A stretch of 53,999 bases of DNA, taken from assembly GCA_035634255.1 (NCBI GenBank), contig DASQDI010000002.1, positions 1-53,999 on the forward strand. The letters run 5' to 3'. The position numbers and the translations under genes are program-made. Of the stretch, positions 24,705-33,190 are shown piece by piece. Position 1 is the stretch's first letter, and each line of letters starts with the position of its first letter. A model generated the notes under the pieces. It saw only the letters and a program-made list of their open reading frames with translations, had not been told where the DNA came from and ran no database searches. The DNA comes from DATLMR01 sp035634255. Its GTDB lineage: Bacteria > Acidobacteriota > Blastocatellia > UBA7656.

Positions 24705-26102
24705 ATGATTAAATTAAGAAAATCAGCGGCGTCGGCAAGTATCGCCCTTATGATTTCGATGCTCGTGACGCCCGTACTGGGGCAGACGCGCGTCTCCGCG
24801 CCGAAGAATTCCATCGACATCCGGAAGGACGTGGAACTCGGGCGGCAGGCGGCGAACGAGGCCGAGCGGCAATTGCCTTTACTGAACGATTCGGAAGTCC
24901 AGAGGTACGTGGACCGGGTCGGCCGCCGCCTCGCGGAGGCGATCCCGCCCGAGTTCCAGCACCGCGAGTTCCAATACTCGTTCAAGGTAGTGAACGCGAG
25001 CGACATCAACGCATTCGCTCTGCCGGGGGGATTCACGTACGTCAACCGCGGCCTGATCGAAGCGGCGCGGAACGAAGGCGAGCTCGCGGGGGTCGTGGCG
25101 CATGAGATCAGTCACGTCGCCCTGCGTCACGGCACCGCGCAGTACGCGAAGGCGCAGAAGGCCGGCTGGGGGCAGGCGGCGGGCCAGATCCTCGGGGCGA
25201 TCATCGGGGGCGGCGTCGGCACCGTCATCGCGGCGGGCAGTCAGCTCGGCATCGGGGCTTACTTTCTGAAGTACAGCCGCGACTACGAGAAGCAGGCCGA
25301 CCTCCTGGGCTCGCAGATAATGGCGCGCGCCGGGTACGACCCGCGTGACCTCGCGAACATGTTCCGTACAATAGAGCAGGAGAGCCAGGGGCGAGGCGGG
25401 CCGGAGTGGCTGAGCAGCCACCCGAATCCCGGCAACCGCTTCGAGTACATCAACCGCGAAGCCGACATGCTTCGCGTGAGCGACCCGATCCGGAATACTC
25501 CCGAATTCAGCGACGCCCGCGCACGCCTCCGCGACATGCCGCGGGCGAGATCGATGGAGGAGATTTCGAGGGCCGGGGGCCGAAATACTTCCGGCGGCCG
25601 CCCGGTAGGGGGGCGCGTCGAAGCCCCTTCGCGGAGCATGAGGACTTACAACGCCGGGAACGTCTTCAGCGTCAGCGTACCCTCGAACTGGCGGGAGCTT
25701 CAGAGCAGCGACAGCGTGACCTACGCCCCCGAGGGCGCGTACGGGGAGGTGCAGGGGAGCTTCGTCTTCACCCACGGGGCGCAGATCGGGGTGGCGCAGT
25801 CGTCGGGCAGGAACCTGAGGTCGGCGACCGATCAGTTCGTGCAGTCTCTCGCACAGAACAACCCGAACCTCCGCCGGCAGAGCAACTACAGGAGGGTCTC
25901 CATCGACGGGCGCGAGGGCCTGACGATGGCTCTGACCAACGTCTCCGACCTGACGGGCCGCACGGAGAACATCTGGATAGCGACGACTCAGCTTCGCAAC
26001 GGCGACATCGTGTACCTGATCGGGGTCGCCCCGCAAAATGAGTTCAGCTATTACCAGAGCGCTTTCAACAACATTCTGAACTCGCTCAGAATAAACGGCT
26101 GA
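24705..26102 (+). CDS. Secreted M48-family metalloprotease
   Basis: 465 residues. A signal peptide occupies about 1-27 (ending VLGQ). The M48 zinc site is HEISH (His133, Glu134, His137), and the third ligand lies in YEKQADLLG. SSHPNPGNRFEYINREA is the usual downstream substrate-loop segment. This arrangement resembles BepA/YfgC and LoiP, periplasmic proteases for outer-membrane quality control. A C-terminal ~150-residue beta-rich domain (from NVFSVSVPSNWREL) is additional and looks like a photosystem-PsbP/DUF-type fold seen in other secreted acidobacterial proteins. GGAGG lies 6 bases before the ATG. It stands alone after the PBP gene; envelope maintenance is likely. Confidence 0.9.
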   Translation: MIKLRKSAASASIALMISMLVTPVLGQTRVSAPKNSIDIRKDVELGRQAANEAERQLPLLNDSEVQRYVDRVGRRLAEAIPPEFQHREFQYSFKVVNASDINAFALPGGFTYVNRGLIEAARNEGELAGVVAHEISHVALRHGTAQYAKAQKAGWGQAAGQILGAIIGGGVGTVIAAGSQLGIGAYFLKYSRDYEKQADLLGSQIMARAGYDPRDLANMFRTIEQESQGRGGPEWLSSHPNPGNRFEYINREADMLRVSDPIRNTPEFSDARARLRDMPRARSMEEISRAGGRNTSGGRPVGGRVEAPSRSMRTYNAGNVFSVSVPSNWRELQSSDSVTYAPEGAYGEVQGSFVFTHGAQIGVAQSSGRNLRSATDQFVQSLAQNNPNLRRQSNYRRVSIDGREGLTMALTNVSDLTGRTENIWIATTQLRNGDIVYLIGVAPQNEFSYYQSAFNNILNSLRING

Positions 26103-26188
26103 GATTGATTTGAACGAATTGAAGGGGCGGGGACTCATCTTCGATGAGCCTCCCGCCCCTTCGACCTCTCCGGCCTCTCGCTCGGCCC

Positions 26189-27139
26189 TCACCTGCGCCT
26201 GTTGGCATTCGCGTTGGAGTTCGCCGCGCCGCCCGGAGCCGGCGCGAGCGGCTGCTCGCCTTCTCTGAGAATCTTGAATGCCCTCTCGGTTCGATTGTAG
26301 TTGGTCGAGCCCACCATGAAAGGGACCGGCTTATTGTCCTTGTCTATAAGTTCGATGGTGACCGTGTGGTCGCCGGGGGTCAGCTCTTCCCACTTCCACC
26401 AGACCGGTTGCCAGCGGTTGACGAGCTGCGGCTGTTTGCCGTCAAGGCTGTACTTGACCTTGTAATCGTTGATGCCGATGTTCGCATTCGTCACGAAGAA
26501 ATCGAGCATCACGCCGCGCGGGTCTTCTTTCCACCTGTACTCGCCTTTCGGCCTCGAATAGGTGAGCAGGGGCGCGCCCTCGTTCACCTGCACGTTGCCG
26601 GTTTTGGGCCCGACGTAGAAGGTCACGAAATCGAATGCGCCCGGCTCCTTGATCGACTCATGCCACTCGCGGCTCGGAAAAGCCCGAAGGGTGTGGAGGC
26701 CGGGTTTCAGGTTGTTGAATTTCCCGCCCTCGGGGGTGAAGGGTTGCTCGGGATTGTAATCTGCTTCGTACGGCTCGTTGTCCAGAATCACGTGGATGTG
26801 CTGGCCCTTCTTGCGCGCCTCGTCGTAATAGACCGGATAGTTCGCGAGCTGGAAGGTCGGCGCGAGCGAGTTGCCTTCAATCGACTGCCCATCCTGCGGG
26901 AGCGTAAAGCGGAGCGACACCGGGCCCGACGGCCCGGCCTGGTAATGACCCGGAGCCTCCTGCCCCATCGGTTTTGCGTCCGTGGGGGTGCGGGAATACC
27001 TGTCGGCGGGCGAGGCGTTGCCGTTAGCCGTGTTCGAGTTGTTCGAGCCTCCCTGCTGCCCGCACCCGGCTAAGAGCATCGCGGCCGCGAAAACCGAAAA
27101 CAAGGCCGCTCTTCCTCCGATCAAAAAAGGGCTGATCAT
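26189..27139 (-). CDS. Lipoprotein of unknown function
   Basis: 316 residues. It has a lipoprotein signal with lipobox LAGC (Cys26), followed by an Asn/Ser/Gly-rich spacer (GGSNNSNTANGNA). The mature part seems to hold two related beta-sandwich segments: one around LRFTLPQDGQSIEG with GQHIHVILDNEPYEADYN, and one around RGVMLDFFVTNANIGIN with GDHTVTIELIDKDN. The first has the H-x-H-V-x-x-D pattern seen in DUF4399-type secreted domains. The C-terminus is Asn/Ala/Arg-rich (ANSNANANRRR). GGAGG lies 7 bases before the ATG. The di-haem peroxidase gene lies upstream on the same strand, but a terminator separates them. Role unknown. Confidence 0.75.
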   Translation of the reverse strand: MISPFLIGGRAALFSVFAAAMLLAGCGQQGGSNNSNTANGNASPADRYSRTPTDAKPMGQEAPGHYQAGPSGPVSLRFTLPQDGQSIEGNSLAPTFQLANYPVYYDEARKKGQHIHVILDNEPYEADYNPEQPFTPEGGKFNNLKPGLHTLRAFPSREWHESIKEPGAFDFVTFYVGPKTGNVQVNEGAPLLTYSRPKGEYRWKEDPRGVMLDFFVTNANIGINDYKVKYSLDGKQPQLVNRWQPVWWKWEELTPGDHTVTIELIDKDNKPVPFMVGSTNYNRTERAFKILREGEQPLAPAPGGAANSNANANRRR

Positions 27140-27280
27140 CTACGTTCCTCCTTGAAGATCGATGCACGTATTATTTCAAGCTGTCACGATTGCCTGGCGG
27201 GTGCGTCCGGACCCGGGGTGTACCTTCATTGTAGTTTGCCGGGACCCTCCGGCGAAAGCTGGCGGCACTTTTTCCGCCCG

Positions 27281-27317
27281 AAAACTTTGCGCCGCCCCCG
27301 CACGACGGGGGCGGCGC
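27281..27317 (-). terminator. Terminator of the di-haem peroxidase gene
   Basis: On the minus strand a 12-bp perfect stem (27289-27300 / 27306-27317) with a 5-base loop is followed by AAAGTTTTCG. It lies about 30 bp after the peroxidase stop and separates it from the downstream lipoprotein gene. Confidence 0.75.
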
Positions 27318-27349
27318 GGAATGACAGGAGGCCTTCGACCCTTTCAATT

Positions 27350-28399
27350 TTACGGCAGGGCGGGCCTCGAGAGGTTGCAGTCGACCGAGAGAGATCTCAG
27401 GAAGGCGAGCAGGTCCTGCCTCTGCTCGCTCGTGAGCGTGCGCTTTTCGAGGTTCTTTTTATCGAGGTACTGATTCGGCTTGCCCCCCGCGAGCATGAGG
27501 TCGACGGCTTCTTCGAGCGTGGCGACGCTGCCGTCGTGGAAGTAGGGCGCGGATTTCGCGATGTCCCTCAGGGTGGGGGTCTTGAATGCGCCGGTGTCTT
27601 CGGGCCGGGCGCTCGGCTTGGCGCGGCCCACGTCCGGCTCGGGCAGGTCCATGCCGATGCCGACGTTGTGGTACTGCAAGTCGGTGAAGAGGACTCCGTC
27701 GTGGCAGTTGTTGCACTTCGCCTGTTGAAACACTTCGTAGCCGCGCTTCACGTCTTCGCCGACGGCGGACTGGTCGCCGGCCTGCCACTTATCGAACGGG
27801 GTGTTGTTCCCGATGATGGTGCGCTCGTACGCCGCTATCGCCATCATCATGTTCTCGGGCGTGGCCTCGCCCCCGAAGACGCTCTGGAACTGTGACCTGT
27901 AGCCCTGAATCCCATTGATCTTCGCCGCGATCTCGTCGGCCTTCGCCCCCATGTTGGCACCGGTCCACGCGGCCATGGCCTGTTTCTCAAGCGAGGGGCT
28001 CCGCCCGTCCCAGTAAAAATCTTTGTGATAGCCGATATTCCAGAGGGTCGGGCTGCTCCGCGGCAGGGCTTTATTGAACGCCCCGACAGCCTTCGCGAGC
28101 CCGTCGGTCAGCCCCTTCTCGCAGACGTGGCAGGAGTAGCACGACCTCGTCCCGTCCCCGCTCAGCCTCTCGTCGAAGAAGAGCTGCCGCCCGAGCGCGA
28201 CTTTCTCGGGAGTCATAGGGTTATCGGGGGGGATCGCCATGGGCTCGTACTTATCCCACGAAGCGGGCAGGGGCCGAATCTCGGGTTTGAATTCGGCCGT
28301 CGGCGTCGCCGTGCGCTGATCACACCCACCCACAAAAACGGCCGCGACCATCAAGGCCGCTATGATCGCCTTCTTCACATCGCTCGATGATGCTCTCAT
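27350..28399 (-). CDS. Di-haem cytochrome c peroxidase (CcpA/MauG family), predicted lipoprotein
   Basis: 349 residues. Two c-type haem motifs are visible: CYSCH (Cys87, Cys90, His91) and CNNCH (Cys229, Cys232, His233). The family segments PMTPEKVALGRQLFFDERLSGDG, FYWDGRSPSLEKQA and FKTPTLRDIAKSAPYFHDGS are present. It reduces hydrogen peroxide with electrons from small cytochromes, or oxidises a partner as MauG does. The N-terminus is a signal with lipobox VGGC (Cys26), so it is probably membrane-anchored in the periplasm. A further Cys (CYSCHVC, Cys93) lies two residues after the haem His. AAAGGAG precedes the ATG. It follows the carboxyltransferase gene by 44 bp. Confidence 0.93.
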   Translation of the reverse strand: MRASSSDVKKAIIAALMVAAVFVGGCDQRTATPTAEFKPEIRPLPASWDKYEPMAIPPDNPMTPEKVALGRQLFFDERLSGDGTRSCYSCHVCEKGLTDGLAKAVGAFNKALPRSSPTLWNIGYHKDFYWDGRSPSLEKQAMAAWTGANMGAKADEIAAKINGIQGYRSQFQSVFGGEATPENMMMAIAAYERTIIGNNTPFDKWQAGDQSAVGEDVKRGYEVFQQAKCNNCHDGVLFTDLQYHNVGIGMDLPEPDVGRAKPSARPEDTGAFKTPTLRDIAKSAPYFHDGSVATLEEAVDLMLAGGKPNQYLDKKNLEKRTLTSEQRQDLLAFLRSLSVDCNLSRPALP

Positions 28400-28443
28400 A
28401 TCGACACTCCTTTGGGGTTATGTTTGAACACAGGTTCACGGGG

Positions 28444-30063
28444 CTAAAGCACCGGCACCCCGAGGTGCGGGCCGGGGTTGTTCAACGCGGTCCGCAAGGC
28501 CAGCTCAAGAGTCGCGCGAGTCTCCTCCGGGGTGATGATCGCGTCGACGAAGCCCCTCGCGGCCGCGAACTTCGCGTCGAGCTCGCTCTCGTACCGGGCC
28601 CGCACCCGCTCCATCTTGGCGGTCATCTCCTCGTCGGGCTGCTTGCCTTCGCGGGAGAGCCTTTCGAGCTCGGCGCTGAAAAGGGCCATCACGGCCGACT
28701 CGCCTTCCATGACCCCCATCCTCCCGGTGGGCCATGTGAAGATGAAGTCGGGGTCGAACCCCTGCCCGGCCATCGCGTAGTAGCCCGCGCCCGAAGCGTG
28801 ATTGATGGTCAGCACCAGCTTCGGCACGGTGGCCGTGGCCATAGCCTCGACGAACCGCGCGCCCGCGCGGATGATGCCCGAGTGCTCGGCCTCCGCGCCG
28901 ACCATAAAGCCCGAGACATCCTGAAGGAAGAGGAGGGGCGTGTCATGCCGGTTGCAGGTCTCGATGAAGTAGGCGACCTTCTCCGCCGAATCGGTGTAAA
29001 TGATCCCCCCGAATTTCGGGGGCGTGCCCGCCGCGCCGCGGATGAGCCCGCGCTGGTTGGCGATGAGGCCCACGGGGATGCCTTCGACGCGGGCGTACCC
29101 CGTGATCATCTCGCGCGCGTAGTCGGCCTGAAACTCGTCGAAGTCGCCCCCATCGACGAGGCAGGCGAGGAGGTCGCGGGTGTCGTAAGGGTGGCGGTGG
29201 TCCGCGGGGACGATGTCGTAAACGTCCGCCGACGGCCGCGCGGGCGGCCGCGGCTCCTTGATAGCGACGCGGGTCGGCGGGGAGGCCGGCAGCTCCGTTA
29301 TAAGATCGCGCAGGCGCGCGATGCATTCCTCGTCGTTCTTCGCCCTGAAATGCGCGACGCCCGATATCTCGTTGTGAGTTCGCGCGCCCCCGAGCGTCTC
29401 GCTGTCGATGGTCTGCCCGACCGCGCCTTTGACGAGGTTCGGCCCGCCCAGGCCCATGAACGAAGTGCCTTCGACCATGATTATGTAATCGCTGAGCGCG
29501 GGCAAATACGCGCCCCCGGCGACACATGGCCCCATCACGGCTGACAACTGCGGGACCTTGAGGTAGCGGCGCATGACCGAAGTGTAGAAGAATATTCGCC
29601 CGCCCCCGTACTGGCCGGGGAATACGCCGCTCTGGTAGGGGAGGTTCACGCCCGCGGAATCGACGAGGTAGACTATCGGCACGCGGCACCGCATGGCGAG
29701 CTCCTGCGCGCGAAGGATCTTCCTGACCGTCTCGGGCCACCACGACCCGGCCTTGACCGTCGAGTCGTTGGCCACGACGATGGCCTCCCGGCCGTTGATC
29801 CTTCCGAAGCCGGTCACAACGCCGGCGGAGGGGGCCTGCCCGTCGTACTGGTCGTAGGCCACGAGCAGCCCGATCTCCTGAAAGAGCGAATCCTTATCGA
29901 AGAGCAGCTCTATGCGCTCGCGCGCCGTCAGCTTCCCCTTGGAGTGTTCCTTCGCTATCCGGTCCGGCCCCCCTCCCTGTCTGAGGCGTGACTCAAGCGC
30001 TCTCAACTCTTCGACCAGTTTCTCAAAGCGTTCGCGATTGGCGGAAGTCGTCTGAATGTTCAT
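28444..30063 (-). CDS. Acyl-CoA carboxylase carboxyltransferase (beta) subunit, methylcrotonoyl-CoA carboxylase-like
   Basis: 539 residues, the usual length of carboxyltransferase beta subunits. It transfers the carboxyl group from biotin to an acyl-CoA. Both crotonase-type halves are present; LVDSAGVNLPYQSGVFPGQYGGGR and GPCVAGGAYLPALSD lie in the first, and NQRGLIRGAAGTPPKFGGIIY and INHASGAGYYAMAGQ in the second. The DSAGVNLP/VFPG pattern favours methylcrotonoyl- or geranoyl-CoA over propionyl-CoA. No biotin carboxylase or biotin carrier gene is nearby, so the alpha subunit must be encoded elsewhere. It points away from the repeat-bearing intergenic region. Confidence 0.92.
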   Translation of the reverse strand: MNIQTTSANRERFEKLVEELRALESRLRQGGGPDRIAKEHSKGKLTARERIELLFDKDSLFQEIGLLVAYDQYDGQAPSAGVVTGFGRINGREAIVVANDSTVKAGSWWPETVRKILRAQELAMRCRVPIVYLVDSAGVNLPYQSGVFPGQYGGGRIFFYTSVMRRYLKVPQLSAVMGPCVAGGAYLPALSDYIIMVEGTSFMGLGGPNLVKGAVGQTIDSETLGGARTHNEISGVAHFRAKNDEECIARLRDLITELPASPPTRVAIKEPRPPARPSADVYDIVPADHRHPYDTRDLLACLVDGGDFDEFQADYAREMITGYARVEGIPVGLIANQRGLIRGAAGTPPKFGGIIYTDSAEKVAYFIETCNRHDTPLLFLQDVSGFMVGAEAEHSGIIRAGARFVEAMATATVPKLVLTINHASGAGYYAMAGQGFDPDFIFTWPTGRMGVMEGESAVMALFSAELERLSREGKQPDEEMTAKMERVRARYESELDAKFAAARGFVDAIITPEETRATLELALRTALNNPGPHLGVPVL

Positions 30064-30084
30064 AGATTTTAGAAAGGGAAGAAT

Positions 30085-30262
30085 AGCAGGGGTCAGGGGT
30101 CAGGGGCCAGCGGCAGGGGACACGGGTCAGGAGTCAGGGATTAAGGAAGAAGCATTTCGGACTCTCTCTATAGAACCCCCTTCTCTTTATAGAATCGCTT
30201 TCGAGTAAATCTAAACCGTCGGGAGCAGCACTGGCCCCTGGCCTCCGGCCCCTGCCCCCTGC
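30085..30262. repeat. Imperfect inverted GC-rich repeat flanking a 120-bp core
   Basis: The left arm (30085-30110) holds tandem heptamers AGCAGGGGTCAGGGGTCAGG and ends GGCCAG; further CAGGGG/GGTCAGG units run to about 30140. The right arm (30230-30262) is its approximate reverse complement (CTGGCCCCTGG ... CCCCTGCCCCCTGCT). Between the arms are two direct copies of CTCTNTATAGAA (30164-30175 and 30183-30194). There is no transposase. It looks like a non-coding dispersed repeat or MITE-like element; a shorter relative is at 11007-11036. Confidence 0.6.
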
Positions 30263-30336
30263 TAACATTTACGCGCGCGTCGCGATTACTCCAGCGTCGG
30301 CGCTGCCTCAGAAAACATTTCATGGGAGTCGGTCAT

Positions 30337-31257
30337 ATGTCCTTCCGGTCGGTTGAAAAAAGGGGGCTGCTCTCGCGGCTTTCATTCATGGCGCTAGCTC
30401 TGTCAGTCGCGTCGGCCACGGCCTTCGCACAGTCGGGGAAGGGGGGGCCGGCCGGGCGGCGGACGGAGACCCTCAACGTCATAGTCCGCGCGCCCGAAGG
30501 CTTTCAACTCTCCAAAACCGAATTCGACCTTTATGACGGGGGCATCCCGCAGGAGGTGGAGAGCTTCTCGCGCCTCGACACGGGCTCCCGAATAGTGCTG
30601 CTTGTCGACAGCAGTTCGAGCCTCCGGGCCGAAGCCACGGTCGTACAGGACGCGGTCAGGGCCATAGTCTCGGAGCTTTACGAAGACGACCAGATGATGA
30701 TCGTCGGGTTCAACGAGACCGCCGAGATCATCGAGGAGATGACGCCCGACCTCGACAAATTACAGGCCAGCCCGTCGAAGATAATTCGCAAAGGTTTCCC
30801 TAATCTTTACGACGCTCTGATAGCGGTCTCCGACTCCCTCTCGGGGCAGGCCAAGACCGGGGTAGAGAAGAGGGCCGTGATACTGATCAGCGACGGCTAT
30901 GACAGCGGGAGCAAGACGAAATTCGACAGCTTACTCGACGAGCTTCAGGACGAGAATATCGTGGTGTTCGCCATTCAGGTCCCGGACCGGACGAGGGGCG
31001 CGTTACTTCGCGATAAACCGAAACCGCCTGCCGCGCTCGAACAACTGACCGTCGCGACCGGGGGGGCGATCTACCCGATAGCGAGTGTCGCCGAAGGGGC
31101 GAAGGCGATTGCCGACGATCTGAGGCGCAACTGGTACCGGCTGATCTACTCGCCCTCGGGAATAAACACGATCAACGTGCGGAGGATTCTGCTGATGCCC
31201 CGAGCTAAAGGGGTCGTCCTGAGGACCAAGGGCTCGCACCCCGGCCGATTCAAGTAA
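30337..31257 (+). CDS. Secreted VWFA-domain protein
   Basis: 306 residues from the ATG at 30337, which has GGGAG eight bases upstream; an ATG at 30322 is in frame but unsupported. Residues 1-32 are a signal peptide (ending AFAQS). A short beta domain (LNVIVRAPEGFQLSKTEF, then DLYDGGIPQEVESF) precedes a von Willebrand A domain with the metal-site DSSSS and a later SDG (LISDGYDSGSKT). It matches the VWFA-related family that is expanded in Acidobacteriota, whose role is not known. It is transcribed away from the carboxyltransferase gene across the repeat element and converges on the RodA-like gene. Confidence 0.85.
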   Translation: MSFRSVEKRGLLSRLSFMALALSVASATAFAQSGKGGPAGRRTETLNVIVRAPEGFQLSKTEFDLYDGGIPQEVESFSRLDTGSRIVLLVDSSSSLRAEATVVQDAVRAIVSELYEDDQMMIVGFNETAEIIEEMTPDLDKLQASPSKIIRKGFPNLYDALIAVSDSLSGQAKTGVEKRAVILISDGYDSGSKTKFDSLLDELQDENIVVFAIQVPDRTRGALLRDKPKPPAALEQLTVATGGAIYPIASVAEGAKAIADDLRRNWYRLIYSPSGINTINVRRILLMPRAKGVVLRTKGSHPGRFK

Positions 31258-31291
31258 AAAAAAGAAAAAGGCATCGGAATCATCCGATGCC
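31256..31291 (-). terminator. Terminator downstream of the RodA-like gene
   Basis: A 9-bp perfect stem GGCATCGGA / TCCGATGCC with a 4-base loop is followed, on the minus strand, by TTTTTCTTTTTTTT. The polarity fits transcripts arriving from the rodA side; the T-run overlaps the stop codon of the convergent VWFA gene. The 228 bp between this hairpin and the rodA-like stop hold no gene I can recognise. Confidence 0.75.
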
Positions 31292-31519
31292 TCTTGGCCC
31301 CTCAGGTTGTATCTTGCGAGCATCGTTGGGTGGGTGATGCCCTAAAATATATCTCTGACTAGAGCAACCTACGTGCCTCAGACCCTTCGCCCTCCACCTT
31401 TTTAGTTAAACCGTTGTAAACAGTAAGATAAATTTTCGCCGGGCCGATTTCGGGCCTATCGGGTCCATGAAAATATTGGGACAGCTTTGCCATTCTCTGT
31501 GAAAACATGGCTGTTCCCC

Positions 31520-33166
31520 TCATCTCACTGGCACGAACTCGGGTTCCTGCTCGACCACGGGCTTCACGACCGCGTTACGGTGGGAGAAGGCGAGAAGGAT
31601 GCCGAGCATGCCGAAGGACGTGATCAGGGACCAGCCGCCGTGGCTCACGAAGGGGAGCGTGATGCCGGTCATCGGCAATAACCTGAGCACGCCCCCGATG
31701 TTGACGATGGCCTGAAATCCGACGAAGGCCGTGAACCCGGCCGCGAGCAGCTTGGTGTACATGTCGGGGGAGCGGATGCTTATGGCCGTGCCCGCGAAGA
31801 CGAAGACGACCAGCCCGAGCATGATGCAGACGCCCCCGATGAGGCCGGTCTCTTCCCCGAGCGCGGCGTAGATGAAGTCCGAATCGGAGATGGGCACGGT
31901 CTCTGGGTAGCCTAGCCCGAGACCTTCGCCATTCACCCCGCCTTCATTTATCCCGAAGAGCCCCTGCGACTGCTGGAGCACCTTGTCCGACCAGGCCTCG
32001 GAATTCCTCTGGCGGATCTCCGTCTCGTCGCCCGGATCGGGGACGAGATTTTTGGACTGCACGTACCTCTCATAATCGCGCTTCCACCACCACGTGTCGG
32101 GCGGCGGGGGCTGCCAGGTGTTCAGCCATGAATAGAACCTGAAGTGGACGCGGCTCGGGAGGCCGAAGCCGGTCTTCGCGGTCGACGTTATGTAAAACGC
32201 CCCGAAGATGAGCGCGATCAGCAGCACCCCGTAGGCGAGCTGCGCCTTCTTTCGGACCGCGACGACGTAGAGCATTATGTAGACCCCGAAGAAGACGAGC
32301 ATCTGCCCGAAGTCGGAGAGGGAGAAGAAAGGCACGACCGGCATCGACGCGATCACTAAGAAGGGGAGGAAGTAGCGCGCGGGCGGCAGCCCCCACCTCG
32401 TCCTCCTCAGGTGGTGGTAGGTGTCCGCCAGCATCCCGGCGAAGCTCAGGAGGAAGAGGATCTTCACGGCCTCCCACGGCGTCGTCTGCCCGAGGAATTT
32501 ACCTTCCTGGCTGAATAGCAGGACCACTATCGCGAAGGGCACCAGGGTGGCGAGGCCGATTATGAGCGAGTGGCGCTGGAGCCACAGGAGCAGGTTGTCG
32601 CTGCGGAACAGCCTGAAGCCGATGGCCATGGCCAGGAACGCGGCGAGCGGGATGTAGGTGTTTACCGAAGTCAGGATGTCCCCGACGGAAAACTCCGCCG
32701 CGCGCGGGCGCTTGCTCTCCGGCTGCTCGGGCACGGCGTCCGGGTTGCCGAACATGTACCTCCGCTTCTCCTCGTCGTAGCCGGTCCTGATGTTGTAGAG
32801 GCGGATGGTCTGGGCTTTGGCCTCGCGGGCGCGCGAGCGGTCCGCGCCCCTCGCGCCGTACTCGGGGTCGGAAAAGAGCCTGTACTGCATGATCAGGCCG
32901 ATTGAAAAGAGGAAGACGGCCGCGGTCAGGAGCATCATCTCGCCCCTGTACCTCTGGCCGCGCGTAAGCCAGAAGAAGAAGGCGAGCAGAGGGAGGAAGA
33001 AGAAGAGGTCCCTCGCGGCGACGACCTTGCTCGGCTCGTACCCGCGGAGGCCGGCCGATAGGATGACCGCCGAGTACCCGACGACGGCTATCGCGAGGAT
33101 GGCTATGATCCCGACCAGGTGGAGAGAGGGGCTCGTTCGAGCTATGCGATTAGTCCTGTTTTCCAT
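31520..33166 (-). CDS. RodA/FtsW-family peptidoglycan polymerase (SEDS protein)
   Basis: 548 residues, longer than the usual ~400. About ten membrane helices are visible. SEDS marks: SLSDFGQMLVFFGVY (the PDxGT-like position), SDSDFIYAALGEETGLIGG (427-445, with Asp430 at the catalytic extracytoplasmic-loop position), the later IVNIGGVLRLLPMTGITLPF and SHGGWSLI. The extra length is in two hydrophilic loops: ~100-160 (Arg/Glu-rich) and ~330-428 (Trp/Pro-rich, WQPPPPDTWWW). It polymerises lipid II glycan with a class B PBP partner, and that gene lies 24 bp upstream. The pair plus the FHA gene suggests elongation; FtsW cannot be excluded. Confidence 0.9.
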   Translation of the reverse strand: MENRTNRIARTSPSLHLVGIIAILAIAVVGYSAVILSAGLRGYEPSKVVAARDLFFFLPLLAFFFWLTRGQRYRGEMMLLTAAVFLFSIGLIMQYRLFSDPEYGARGADRSRAREAKAQTIRLYNIRTGYDEEKRRYMFGNPDAVPEQPESKRPRAAEFSVGDILTSVNTYIPLAAFLAMAIGFRLFRSDNLLLWLQRHSLIIGLATLVPFAIVVLLFSQEGKFLGQTTPWEAVKILFLLSFAGMLADTYHHLRRTRWGLPPARYFLPFLVIASMPVVPFFSLSDFGQMLVFFGVYIMLYVVAVRKKAQLAYGVLLIALIFGAFYITSTAKTGFGLPSRVHFRFYSWLNTWQPPPPDTWWWKRDYERYVQSKNLVPDPGDETEIRQRNSEAWSDKVLQQSQGLFGINEGGVNGEGLGLGYPETVPISDSDFIYAALGEETGLIGGVCIMLGLVVFVFAGTAISIRSPDMYTKLLAAGFTAFVGFQAIVNIGGVLRLLPMTGITLPFVSHGGWSLITSFGMLGILLAFSHRNAVVKPVVEQEPEFVPVR

Positions 33167-33190
33167 TGCTTTCGGCCTGACGCTGAACCT

